64,000 bases of DNA, from assembly GCA_903813345.2 (NCBI GenBank), contig CAIIXF020000006.1, positions 1,614,001 to 1,678,000 on the forward strand. Direction: 5' to 3'. The notes under the pieces are model-generated. The model did no database searches and was not told where the DNA came from. It worked only from the letters and a program-made list of their open reading frames with translations. The position numbers and the translations under genes are program-made. The stretch comes from Owenia fusiformis (Eukaryota > Annelida > Polychaeta > Sabellida > Oweniidae). Position 1 is the stretch's first letter. Each line of letters starts with the position of its first letter. Below are positions 23,401-33,560 of this stretch, piece by piece.

Positions 23401-26400
23401 TTATAAATCTAAATTCTTAACGTATTTCAGATTTGAAACTGCTCCGTCACAGCGGACACAAAATTTAAACATTATTTTTTATTTAAAAAATTAAAAATAC
23501 CCAATGCATAAAGATCTCATTAATACCTTCAGAGTTATGCTTATTATTATTATTATTAGATTTATTTTCCCTCCATTGATTGGAGATAATATAATAATTA
23601 TATATTACAGTATTATTGGATGCGTATCAAAATATAAACAATAGACAAAATAGAACTCTAATAAACACCAATAACATTATAAGTAAGATCTGAGAATTGA
23701 TAAGAGTAGGTATAATACACAAAAAAGCTATGAAATACTTGGAACCGCATACATCTTCCCCAAGGTCGATGTTGCATGACCAGGTGATCATTCTTGCTAC
23801 GTGTTGAAATATTGTATGCAATTCATTGAGCTATACATGATTTGACAAAATAAAAATTTTCCCTATGAAAATACACCTGTATTCTATGATAACTGACGTT
23901 CCGTTGGTCACACACGGTGCCCATCACACACTCATCGTAGGGGGGGGGGGCGGCCTGTTTATATATGCCTATTTATACTAGGCCATAGCTATCCCAAGTA
24001 AATCTAATTGACTCCAATCCGGGCGAGGTACATGTTCTGTATAATAGTGCTCACACGTTTAAGTCCACTTTCGCTGAAAACATATGTTAATATTATCGTG
24101 TCGCTATATTGTACCATTAAAAAGAAATAAAAGAAATGACATTTTGGAGTATGATACTCCGACGCCGTTTTCAATAGCTTTTACTCTTAGCATTGTCGGA
24201 CTTCAAACAGAAGTTAAAGTTACCCGCAAATGATATATTCATTGCATGGAGTCAGTAATTTTCTTTGATATAGCAAAACATTTGAGTAAAAAAATAAATT
24301 GTGTGGATTTCCTAGTGTTTCTATGCAAAATAGCACGCTCCGTCACAGCGGACAATTTTTTCGATACCAGCCTGTGATAGTACATACCTAAAAAGAATAT
24401 GTAAATTGCCTGCATCATAAATCTCAAAATATGTAGCATTTGATTATAAAACATGTGTTAAAATCAATTAATAAAGGCACCTTAATGAGGTATGCCAGAT
24501 CTAAACTGTTTGTCAAAGTTCTTAACAGTTCTAAACAAGGCTCTATTTACATTAAATGATCATACGTATTAAATATCATAAGATATCCAAAGATAAAAAA
24601 TGGATGGGGTTGAGTTTTACGGGATTGACGAGTTGTCCAAGGTCTTAAGGACTATAAGTCAACAAAACATTTGATCGTTAGGTGCTTGTCGGCTTAGAGT
24701 CTGTTTGTATGACGTAGATACTGACACAATTATTCTATCTGCGCCAAGATAATCTTATAACCAGGACAAGTTTAATTTCACTTGAAACTAAACGCTCGCA
24801 TATTACACTGGAAATCATAGAATTTGCAGGACCATGTCTGAACTTGTATAACCTTGCCCAAAAAATATCAGGAATATACCACAAAATCACTTCTTGACAA
24901 ATGGCCCTTACTTTCTGTGCAAAAATATTTTCGGGGTTTGCTAACTTGGAATTAAAGGAGAGGTTATCCGAGATATTAAATAATCAACAACATTTAAAGG
25001 GACAAAGTGCGTAAATGAAGTTTCACTTTTGATCTTCATAGTATTTCCAATGGATTAATAAGTACCTGATCTTTCATTAGACACCAAAAACAGCTCAAAC
25101 AGACCAAATCAGAGTTGACACTAGATCATGAAAAAATATTTTTGATCTACCAATTTATAGATGTCAAGTTTTAAGCAATGCCATAGAAAGATGGCATTGT
25201 TGTTTGCATTAATTATCCATTCATTTTGATAGGATTTTCAACCATGCGCCATCTTTTAATCCAAGATTTATTTAAAAACATACTCTTTGTGAAATGTGGT
25301 TTACTTCTTTTCATCTTCAAATGCTCTTTTCTATGTGAGTAATTTTTTTCACTTCAGTATTGACCCAAATTAAAGTTTTTATCATATTTGATTGACTGTG
25401 TGAGTGACATGTCTCAAATGATATTTTGTTCTTTTTCCTTCAGAAATAGGCGCATTGCCTGTTTAAAGAATATTCAGCTAGGTCTGTCCATCTTAAGGTG
25501 CCGTGGTACAAAACAGGAAGTGATAAAGCCATGCTGGATTTCAAACATTTTGTGAACCATGATAACAGAGTTCTGTTTTGACATCCAGTCAGTTTAATAC
25601 GTTCCACACGTCATGTAAATGACATGTGGAACTTATTAGCTAAAAGTACGCGCTTAGGAAAAGTCACTGAACAGAATCTTTTGAATTTTTCAGAAAATGT
25701 GCTCAGTGTATTGCTCTAAATGATACAATCTTTGAAAATTTGATACCATTCATAGAAAAAGAAAAAAAATGAAAAAAACGTAATTGAATTGAAAAGCGAT
25801 CTGATTTCCTTTTTATGACCGCCATTTTTGCTTCAGATAAATTTCTAAATTTTCAAAGATTGTATCATTTACAGCAATTTATTGGGCACATTTTCTGAAA
25901 AATTCAAAAGATTCTGTTCAGTGACCTTTTACTTAGCTCCTATTTTTAGCTATTTTCAGTCACATTTTCAGAGGGCTGAAAAAGCTATTTCATCATGTTT
26001 AGGGTCATTCTGACCATGTAAATTGTGATTCTGGTCCTGTAAATGATATGTGGAACTAGTTAAACTGACTGGAGGTTAAAACAGAACTCTGTCATCTTGG
26101 TTCAAAAAAATGTTTAAAATCCATCATGGTTTTGTCACTTCCTGTTTTGTCATTTCCTGTTAAGTACCACGGCACCTTAACACCTCCTTATACCTAATGC
26201 TGCATACAAACTAGAGTTGATGATATCACTTCCTCTGTGAAATCTTAAAAGATGGCAGCAATTTTCAAAATAACTTTGATTTGAACAGAGTTAGGCATTT
26301 GCCTTTATTCAATTTTCAAGTTTTCTAATAAAAAGGTCGGGCTAAATCCCCATTGACACAATGTTAAAAAGGGGATTCATTCTTATAAGGATCAATATTT

Positions 26401-27355
26401 TAATGTGTAATCACAATCCACATGCAGGGCTTGCATTAATGGTGTCCCGTACATGTTAAGGACTCAAAAATAATTTGGAGGATGCAAAAATTGAAAATAT
26501 TTCCGTTTTTTGGACGCAAATTTTTTTTAGGTCAATACTACAATGTGTTTACAACAATACCTAACATAAACAAATAATTATGATCTCTCACCTTTATTTG
26601 AATCATAAATAAGGCTCAACATGTTGAATATTTAAAAATAATCATGATATATTCTCTCGAATTTTTTCGACTTTGTTTATTTTTAGATGAATGAACGAAC
26701 ATGCATTTATTCAGTCCGTACTTAACGTTTACTTCCGTTTTAAATTCGCGGCAAGAAATCAAAACTGAAAAATAAGGGACACACTTTTTTTCAAAGGACA
26801 CACTTTTTTTTAAAAAATTGCGTCCTTGGGACTCACAAATTTTCTAATCTAATGCAAGCGCTGCACATGTCAACAAGATCATGTAGTTACATTCCAATGA
26901 TAGATCACGTTAATCCAAATTAAAATGCTTGATACACCAAGAAATTGAGCGACTCTTGCCATGAGTCTCCATGTATTCTAGCCCTGCCATGTTCTAACAT
27001 ATGTTCTGCCATCTTTTTTCTGTCTATATAGCAAATAGTCTATTTGTACTCACTGTGGATATTTCGTCAAAATTCTTGCGGTGAGAATCGTAATCATGAG
27101 TTTGGAAGTGCTTTGAATTGACATTGGTGTCTGCGTGGTAAACGGTTCCTTTGTTTCAACATTCTTAAAGCCATAGCCTTTGCTCAGTGTAACCTCATCA
27201 TCCTTTACAATAGTTAGGAACATCCCCGGCACATTCCTGCATTCCATCGTCGTTGCTATGAATTGATCTAAGTTCACCGTGTCGCTTGCACTCCATTCCA
27301 TGGACAGACATCCATGGATGAAAACAAACAATATGATGAAATCGTACTTGGCCAT
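16874..27355 (-). CDS. Secreted beta-lactamase-like serine hydrolase, copy B, complete seven-exon gene
   Basis: Exons are 27355-27054, 21270-21183, 20215-20082, 19774-19514, 18582-18474, 17940-17781 and 17496-16874. All introns are GT-AG and the phases match at every junction, giving 558 residues. The protein has a signal peptide (1 to ~18) and the three motifs of the serine beta-lactamase / S12 family: S82-T-S-K85, Y192-S-N194 and H358-T-G360. A C-terminal domain of about 170 residues follows the catalytic fold. The family includes bacterial PBP4*-type hydrolases, mitochondrial LACTB and secreted animal proteins such as the oyster shell protein gigasin-6. The signal peptide argues for secretion rather than a LACTB orthologue. 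The substrate is unknown; a peptidase or esterase role is inference. Introns host several transposons. Copy A lies downstream in the same orientation. Confidence 0.93.
17687..17743. repeat. Intron hairpin GTCCCCACCTGGTT
   Basis: Arms 17687-17700 and 17730-17743 pair at 13 of 14 positions inside the 284-bp intron 6 of copy B. It may be a tiny MITE remnant or could shape splicing. There is no evidence for either. Confidence 0.6.
17781..17940 (-). CDS. Copy B exon 6
   Basis: Acceptor CATTTCAG precedes HVNPDLMKEVLSPQIFYPLP. The exon ends YGMASWHRYYR, as expected just before the KTG/HTG strand. The donor is GTAAAT in phase 1. It encodes residues 299-351. Confidence 0.9.
18474..18582 (-). CDS. Copy B exon 5
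   Basis: Acceptor CTATTTTAG completes Ser262, then NVGGWGLASTADDLAKYLRF, the conserved family segment in which a gate helix follows the active site. The donor is GTATGT in phase 0. Confidence 0.9.
18724..19270. mobile_element. Tc1/mariner-like foldback MITE in intron 4 of copy B
   Basis: Ends AAGGGTGGGCCAAAAAACCA and (right, reverse-complemented) CAGGTTGGGCCAAAAACAAT are flanked by TA (18722-18723 and 19271-19272). The arms extend inward about 150 bases with shared blocks such as TGTTAAACCAT. Length is 547 bp with no ORF. The interior has an 11-G run near 19099. Confidence 0.8.
19514..19774 (-). CDS. Copy B exon 4 (YxN motif)
   Basis: Acceptor TTTTTTCAG completes Leu175, followed by SVKHYPVVDE and GFHYSN with the Y192-S-N194 motif. 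The family segment FRDELFDPLGM follows. The donor is GTAAAT in phase 2. Confidence 0.92.
20082..20215 (-). CDS. Copy B exon 3
   Basis: Acceptor TATTTTCAG precedes DIVSHAHGLGFPDSSW, the family segment that follows the SxxK helix. The exon ends at donor GTAAAC in phase 2. It encodes residues 131-174. Confidence 0.9.
21183..21270 (-). CDS. Copy B exon 2
   Basis: Acceptor TTCCAG precedes A-TAT-ACA-TTT, which completes Gln101 and adds 29 residues (YTFDTTIKELL to EKIVTIR). The donor GTTGGT is weaker than the others. The exon is too short to stand out as an ORF, but its phase joins exon 1 and exon 3 exactly. Confidence 0.88.
22407..23020. repeat. Degenerate GGTGAATATGACATATTCCGCA repeats in the foldback spacer
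   Basis: Short units built on GTGAATATGACATATTCCGC recur from about 22420 to 22630, with two near-perfect copies at 22579-22625, and again at about 22930-23000. GTTACGC-like ends and GTGATAC blocks flank both groups in opposite orientation. The long frames across this block are by-products of the repeat. Confidence 0.65.
23542..24072 (-). mobile_element. Secondary insertion, probable SINE or short LINE piece with (TAA)n tail
   Basis: This 531-bp segment interrupts the right arm of the foldback element. The left arm shows the uninterrupted order GTTATGCTGAAAACATATG. GCT is duplicated at both sides (23539-23541 and 24073-24075). On the minus strand the insert ends in (TAATAA)n, as expected of a retroposed 3' tail. 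A 10-G run lies near 23940. Confidence 0.7.
25497..26176. mobile_element. TTAA-flanked foldback MITE in intron 1 of copy B
   Basis: Ends GGTGCCGTGGTACAAAACAG and the inverse at 26176 (GGTGCCGTGGTACTTAACAG) are flanked by TTAA at 25493-25496 and 26177-26180. The arms pair for most of their length (about 240 bases or more each). Target choice suggests a piggyBac- or Kolobok-type source. No coding capacity. Confidence 0.82.
26425..26863. mobile_element. Small inverted-repeat element, CAGGGCTTGCATTA ends
   Basis: Left end CAGGGCTTGCATTAATGG and right end (reverse-complemented) CAGCGCTTGCATTAGATT. CACATG lies directly outside both ends (26419-26424 and 26864-26869). The end sequence resembles hAT elements, but the visible direct repeat is only 6 bp. 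It lies in intron 1 of copy B. Confidence 0.65.
27054..27355 (-). CDS. Copy B exon 1 (signal peptide, SxxK)
   Basis: This exon encodes residues 1-100 plus two bases. The start was chosen because it opens the signal peptide and is shared with copy A. An upstream in-frame ATG at 27373 would add six residues not shared with copy A. The donor is GTGAGT. The nucleophile Ser82 and Lys85 lie here. The exon is 302 bases, exactly as in copy A. Confidence 0.92.
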
Positions 27356-27556
27356 TGGTTCTAAATTGGACATCTAGCCCATGTGCAGTTTTCAATAAAA
27401 GTGAAGTAGAAATTGTATTGCTTACAACTTGAACTGAGCTTGAATCATAAAGACAAATGTCTACATATTTACATTTCTTATTCAGATAGACGGTGTGTAT
27501 AAAATGTACCGCTTGTACTTTCATTTGTTATTTAGTTTAAACGACATATGACCCTT
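27356..27556 (-). promoter_or_regulatory. Proximal 5' flank of copy B
   Basis: This segment is strongly similar to 1452-1680 upstream of copy A and must contain the 5' untranslated region and probably the promoter. The conserved sequence stops abruptly at 27556, where the 6.7-kb element begins. Confidence 0.55.
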
Positions 27557-27888
27557 TAGGCGAGTGGGAGATCCAGCAAAAAGGCCTTATTTGTTGACCT
27601 TAATTAAGATAGCTTGCAACCGCATGAATCATACCTGACTATCATAATATGAATATGTAGATTTCAAAAATGACAATAATAAAAATTGAAAAATGGCCGA
27701 TCACTATGGAAACGGGACGCAAAAGCCACGCCCACTTTTTAAATTTCTTACTTGGTGGTAAATACATTTTAGACTGTAACTTTCTCGATTTTTAACAAAT
27801 CTTCTCATTATTGGTATCTGCTGAAGCGTAATAATGAGTCCTTTCACCTCAAGCATAAATTATGTGAATTCGCTCATTTGCATATCCA

Positions 27889-29430
27889 TTATGACATCAT
27901 AACCCTTCTTTTGGCCTCAATTTTCCATACAGTTGCAACAAAGTAACATTGTTTTATTAGTTACACTTCTTAAAAATGGATAAAAGTGGGTAAATGTAGT
28001 GCCAATACAAGCAAGAGTATGTCGGCTTTTCGGATATACTGATATTGAAGGCTGCATGTTGGTTAGAATAACATAAAAACTCGTTGCCATGGTTACCATG
28101 AACTTTTCAGTAATTTAGGCAAAAAAAACGTTTTGGACTGTAACTTTCTTTGTTTTTAAGCAATCTAAGCATTATTGGTTACAGAAGAAGCGTAATAATA
28201 AGTTCTTTCACCGCAAGCATAAATTATGTTAATTGGCTCATTTGCGTATCCATTATGATGTCATAGCCCTTCTTTTGGCCTCGATTTTCCATATATTTAC
28301 AATAAAATAACTGTGTTTTATTAGTTAAACTTCTTAAAAATGGATGAAAGTAGGTAAATACAGTGCCAATACAAGCAAGAGCATGTCGGCTTTTCCGATA
28401 TACTGATATTGAAGGTAGCATGTTGGATAGAATATCATAAAATCTCGTTGCCATGGTTACTGTGAACTTTTCAGCAATTTAGGCAATAAATACTTTTTGG
28501 ACTGTAACTTTCTTAGTTTTTAAGCAATCTTAGCATTATTGGTATCAGAAGAAGCGTAATAATAAGTTCTTTCACCGCAAGCATAAATTATGTTAATTGG
28601 CTCATTTGCGTATCCATTATGACGTCATAGCCCTTCTTTTGGCCTCGATTTTCCATATATTTACAATAAAATAACAGTGTTTTATTAGTTAAACTTCTTA
28701 AAAATGGATGAAAGTAGGTAAATACAGTGCCAATACAAACAAGAGTATGTCAGCTTTTCGGATATACTGATATTGAAGGCTGCATGTTGGTTAGAATAAC
28801 ATAAAAACTCGTTGCCATGGTTACCGCGAACTTTTCAGCAATTTAGGCAATAAAAACATTTTGGACTGTAACTTTCTTTGTTTTTAAGCAATCTTAGCAT
28901 TATTGGTATCAGAAGAAGCGTAATAATAAGTTCTTTCACATCCTGCATAAATTATGTAAATTAGCTTTATATTTACATATACATTATGACGTCATAACCT
29001 TGCTTTATCATCAATATTCCATATATTAACAATATGATAAGATTGTTTTAATGGCCTCACGTCTTAATAATGGTTAAAAGTAGGTATATGTATTGCCAAT
29101 ACAAAGAAGAGTATGTCAATCATCTAGATATACTGATAGATTAAAGTCTTCATGTTGGTAAGCATACCATAAACACTCATTCCCATGGTTATGCATGTAC
29201 TTTTTAGGCGATTAATCCTATTTTGACTAACTTTCTTGGTCTTATATAAATCGATTCTGGTATCAGAGAAGAGTAATAATAAATTTTTCACCTCAAGCAT
29301 AAATCATGTAAATATGGTCATTTGTTTATCCATTATGACATCATAACCATTGTTTTGGCATCAATATTCTATGTGTGAACAATATAATAAAGACACTTTT
29401 AAAACTATTGCCAATACAAAGAAGAGCATA
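27889..29430. repeat. Tandem array of ~362-bp units (4-5 copies)
   Basis: ATTATGACGTCATA-type blocks recur at about 27889, 28251, 28615, 28982 and 29332. Each is followed by TTTTGGCCTC, AAAATGGAT, GCCAATACAA, GATATACTGATATTGAAGG and CGTTGCCATGGTTACC. The first three units are close copies and the last two are decayed. The inverted end at 34265 contains single related blocks but no array. Open frames here (27917-28099, 28224-28454) are repeat by-products. Confidence 0.88.
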
Positions 29431-29761
29431 CCAGCCATTCAGATAGTCTGATGTTGGTTAAAATATTATGAAAGGCTAATTTATATGGTTACCATTGCTT
29501 TTCAATAAAAATAATTGAAAAATGGTTCATTGCTATTACCCATGGCTTGATTAAGCCTTAATATGGAGTTAATGTTTTTGCTTGAACTTTCTTATTTTCG
29601 AACCATTTATTATGATATTGATATCAAAATGAATGTGTCAGCAAGGTAGACCACGATAAATTGAGACAATTGAGCTTCAGTATAAACGATGTGTTTTATG
29701 GTGCCATGATAGCAGAGTTAGATCTCCTTTGCCTGCTTTTGAGCTCTCAAAGCTCTTCATT

Positions 29762-31100
29762 TTATAACCCATCTGGTTCAGGAAAACACATCAGCACAGC
29801 GCCATAGTTTATCACAGCTATATGAGCTCTGATGAAATCTGTCCTCAGAATTCCTTCTCTGTTAATGCTGTTAATGTCAGCAATCGCCATCTGCGTCAAG
29901 GTTATTCTCCCATCTCATGCCATCTCCATAAACAGGAGCCATAAGCAGCAACAGAACAATCAGCTTGAACAAGGACATTTCTCACGCTAGGTTTCAACTA
30001 TTCTCCTCACTGTTTGTGCCTTGCAAGAGTTGGTAACCATGCTTCTATCCAGATTAAGAAATTGTACAGGATGAATTGCTGAGTTACTGGATATAGAACT
30101 CTTACTCTCGGGGAGCTTTTCTCTCTTCTGACCTCTTTTGGGGCTTTGGGCAAACATAAGACATGTGCCCTTAGGCTGATCAATCAAAACATACCAATTG
30201 ACAGCTCTACAAAATATGTACCTTCTCACCACAACTCCTACAAGTAATGCCACAATGTGCACAGAGCTCTCTTCTTGAAAAGTTTGACAGCCTCTCTTAT
30301 ATTCCTCTTCATCCCCTTCTTTATTTCTTCAACCATATAAGGAGGTTTTCCCCCACATGATCACTGGTAGAAAAGGAGATATGATGATCCCGTTGTATTA
30401 GCTTGAGTCCTTTCTGGATCCATTCAGATTCCTGATACGCTTCCTCCCTCTGGGCCACTTCCATGGCCTGATCAAGAGACTTTGGATCGCTTCTGTGTAA
30501 TGCTGCTCATCATCATCAGTTATGGCATTCCCAGAGCTCTACCTCGTTAGTCTATCTTGTGAAGAGCAAGGCATCTCAGGATATGTTAAAACCTCCACCA
30601 GGTCATCATAGGCATACCCCTCTTCCAGCTCCTGCACTAGCTGCTTAGTATCTCCCATCAACTGGTTAGTAAGGCCTGCCTCTTCTCTTCATCATTTCTC
30701 TGCTTGCTATCCTGTGGGAAATCATGTTTCTGCTCTGGGACTGGGTCCAAGCTCTGGGACTATCTTCTGCTCCGGGAGTTGTCTCACTACCAGAGTGATC
30801 CCCTATCTACCTCTGCTCAAAAGAGAGCTACATCTATATGAGCAAACTCGTCTCTCGGAAGAGTCGAGGCTCTAGAAGTAACCTCTGCTTTGGAAGTCAC
30901 TTCGAAACAGGAGTAACCTGAGCCTCTGCTCTTTGGTGTGGTCCAGTACACCGATCAACAATATGAGATTAGACAGAGTTATAATCACTCGGAAGAAATC
31001 AGTACCACCTGCGAGAAATTTTCTCTCAAAGAGGCTATCACTTCCGGCGACATGAAAGATGGCTACCCACAAGTTCTATGGGATGAAGAAGGCAAAAGGG
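29762..31100 (-). pseudogene. Decayed LTR-retroelement gag-protease remnant
   Basis: This segment is visibly richer in GC than its surroundings. On the minus strand, 30242-30150 encodes two adjacent CCHC zinc knuckles (C-x2-C-x4-H-x4-C spacing) typical of Gag; the first has one stop and the second has two, one of them at a Cys position. Further along, 29878-29762 reads GILRTDFIRAHIAVINYG, which resembles the C-terminal part of a retropepsin. The order fits gag then protease. Upstream fragments (QELEEGYAYDDLVEVLTYPE near 30620) may be more gag. No reverse transcriptase, integrase or LTR is seen. It is dead, and it is nested in the 6.7-kb element. Confidence 0.6.
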
Positions 31101-31659
31101 CGGACCGCAAACTACGCATGATGGCGTCAACCTCAAGGAGGACTCGCCCTCAATCTCCTTCCTAACGAGGTCTTGTCTCTTCAAGATCTTGAGTTACTCT
31201 GATTCACATGATCAGTTTCTCACACCCAAGTTCAGACACCCATTATTGATGAAAATTTATTCAGCCAGGAAAAGAAGATTAAGGAATATGATTGGCTGGT
31301 GGCCAGTTACTTGATAGCTGATTATTTGAAACTGTCTGCCGAACCAGTAATCATCAGTATGCCTATGTGTCATTATGCATATACACTACTCTTTACTAAA
31401 GAAATTCTGAACTACAGGGAACAAAATATGAAATGAAGTCAAAATGACATCAACTGAAACTACCTATAATTGACATAGTATTGCCCAAAACTGACCATTT
31501 TAGTCCATAACCTAACTTTGCTACATTTAAGTGGTTGATAGGTTAGCATTTTAACGTCCCCCTAGTTATGCCTAATTGTGAATTAGTGAAAGTAAATGGC
31601 ATAATACTGACAAAAATACATCATTTTTGTGAATGTTTTACCGTTGCTAGGTGTATCTG

Positions 31660-32235
31660 GTCAACTTGGACCTAGTTAACTCAGACCCTAGCTAAAGGTA
31701 TTCTGGGAGATACAAGTGACAAAATATTGCTTCTGGAACGAGATCAAACGACTTTGACATATTCTTTACACTACCTAGTTTGCAATTTAACAATCAACGC
31801 AAGTATACCATATTTAAGCACATACCGGACAAGCATTTAATCAGGGTGTTGAAGTTAACAAAATATAGAGGTACTATATTAATTCCAATATGCAGTATGA
31901 AGAAATATATCAGTACATTTTTGTTTTAAGGTACAGCTTGAAAATAACATTTATTGTTTGTAATACATTTTGGGCATATTATTAAAGATTCATGTAAAGT
32001 CATACTATTGGTGACTACGTTTTAGGCATATTTAATCCTATTTGATTTCAAAATTAGAATGTATGATTTAAGATTGACCCTTGCAATTATATATGATCAT
32101 TTTTGCTTTTATATATTAATTTTCACTTTAACGCTCAAAATATCGAAAAAAAGATTTGGAAATACATTGGTACAAGTTGACTAGGGTCTGTGTTGACTAG
32201 GGTCGGAGTTAACTAGGGTCTGAGTTGACTAGGAA
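31660..32235. repeat. 16-bp tandem repeat GTTGACTAGGGTCTGA with an inverted partner
   Basis: Four exact-period units of 16 bp start at 32176, 32192, 32208 and 32224. An inverted pair of related units lies at about 31665-31692. The arrangement suggests an internal inverted repeat about 570 bases across within the 6.7-kb element. Confidence 0.7.
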
Positions 32236-32288
32236 CCGTTGATACGTGTTTGCTAGGCATATGTTATGACTACACAATGCCTAAATAT

Positions 32289-32441
32289 ATAAGGGTTATG
32301 TACTGGGAGGCTTTGGATATGGGGTTTATCCAGAGGGAGATATGCATATCTACCTGAGGGACCATATGGACCAAAGGTAGATGTGCATATCTCACGAGGG
32401 ATGAACCCAATATTCAAACCGACCGTACATAACTGCTTTAT
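32289..32441. repeat. Long hairpin, ~65-bp arms
   Basis: The left arm (32289-32354) and right arm (32376-32441) pair along their length. The innermost 19 bases (GAGATATGCATATCTACCT) pair at 18 of 19 positions around a loop of about 20 bases. It is an element-internal palindrome or a separate MITE. Confidence 0.75.
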
Positions 32442-33129
32442 CCTATATCAAGCAGAGTCTATTCTCACCTTAACTTTTTTATTTTGAAAGTTATCACATT
32501 TTCCAATATACCATTTTAAAGCTTATGTAAAATGCTGATCACCCTTATAATATCAAAAATGAACTCTTTCCAAATTGCTACAATGTTTCTTGTAAGGTTG
32601 TAGTTGACCATTGATTCAGACGTCAAAAGAAGTTAAATTACCAGGATAGTGAATGGACGGTGAAAACTTGATACTGCAATTATGGAGGACAGAGACGAAA
32701 AATTAATTGAAGATTAACCAGAGGAGAAACTTTATAGCCATGAAACATTGCTCAAATGTATCAAAAGGCTCCCAGAAGCCTGGAAAGTGCAACACTCCTG
32801 TTAGTGAACATTTTGGAAGCATATCCTCGTAGAATTGAGACTGCCTGAGCTGCTTGGGGGAAACATACGAACTATTAAAAATGTGAAATATGGACATCAC
32901 TAAAAATGCTCTAAAAAAATTGGAATGTAACCTATCACTCGGAAAATTGGTGTGTGATCAGCAAATTGAATTCCCTTTAAGATGATTTTTGATAACCCTG
33001 TGTTATTTCTAAATTAAAAAATTAAGGGGGATGGGGAACAGACTTATTTGATGCCCTGTACATTGTATTTATGAAGCTCAGATGTGTTTTGTGGTTGCAT
33101 AAATTGTAAATTTGGACAAAACACCTCAT

Positions 33130-33560
33130 TTTCGGCATCTTTTGACCGTTTTTAGGTGGTTCCTAGGCAGGGCAGGTATATTGTATTTTGTTGCAGAGTG
33201 CCCGTTTTGAACACACACATTGGTATTTCTTAGATTATTATACTATTATCTTAATCTTAAATGAGTGTTTTGATAACATAACCTGTGAGTAAATGGTAGA
33301 ATACTGGATGAATTATCTCATTTTTTGGCAAACTTTAGAACATTTCTATGTGGTTTCTAGGCAACATAGATGACATCACAATAACCAGTGTACAAAGACA
33401 GTGATATACTGTAGGTTCAATGCTGAGGGGTGATTCTTTCTCCATATCTAGATGTTTGAGTGCCTATACAATGATGAAACTAGGGCAAAATGGCCATAAT
33501 AAGGCGTTTTAATCCATTCCTAAGTGGTTGCTAGGCAACACGATGACATCACAAGTACTT
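33130..33560. repeat. Diverged ~190-bp direct repeats
   Basis: Blocks of the type TTCCTAAGTGGTTGCTAGGCAAC recur near 33155, 33345 and 33515. The last two are each followed by GATGACATCACAA. They lie near the right inverted end of the 6.7-kb element. Confidence 0.55.

Larger units (their letters stand above)
21730..24376. mobile_element. Large foldback element with ~560-bp inverted arms in intron 1 of copy B
   Basis: Left arm about 21730-22295; right arm about 23272-24376, interrupted by an insertion at 23542-24072. The ends are CACAGGCTGGTATCGAAAAA and its inverse, flanked by ATAGT on both sides (21725-21729 and 24377-24381). The motif GCTGTGACGGAGCA or close variants occurs twice in each arm, near both the outer and inner parts. 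The arms are about 85-90% alike by eye. No transposase is visible, and the family is unassigned. Confidence 0.85.

Noticed and set aside
16874-27355. Bacterial contamination or recent bacterial transfer of a beta-lactamase gene
   Set aside because: The gene has six GT-AG introns, a eukaryotic signal peptide and animal transposons in its introns, and matches secreted animal family members in layout.
27889-29430. CRISPR-like array
   Set aside because: Units are ~362 bp and similar along their whole length with no unique spacers; it is a satellite inside a eukaryotic transposon.
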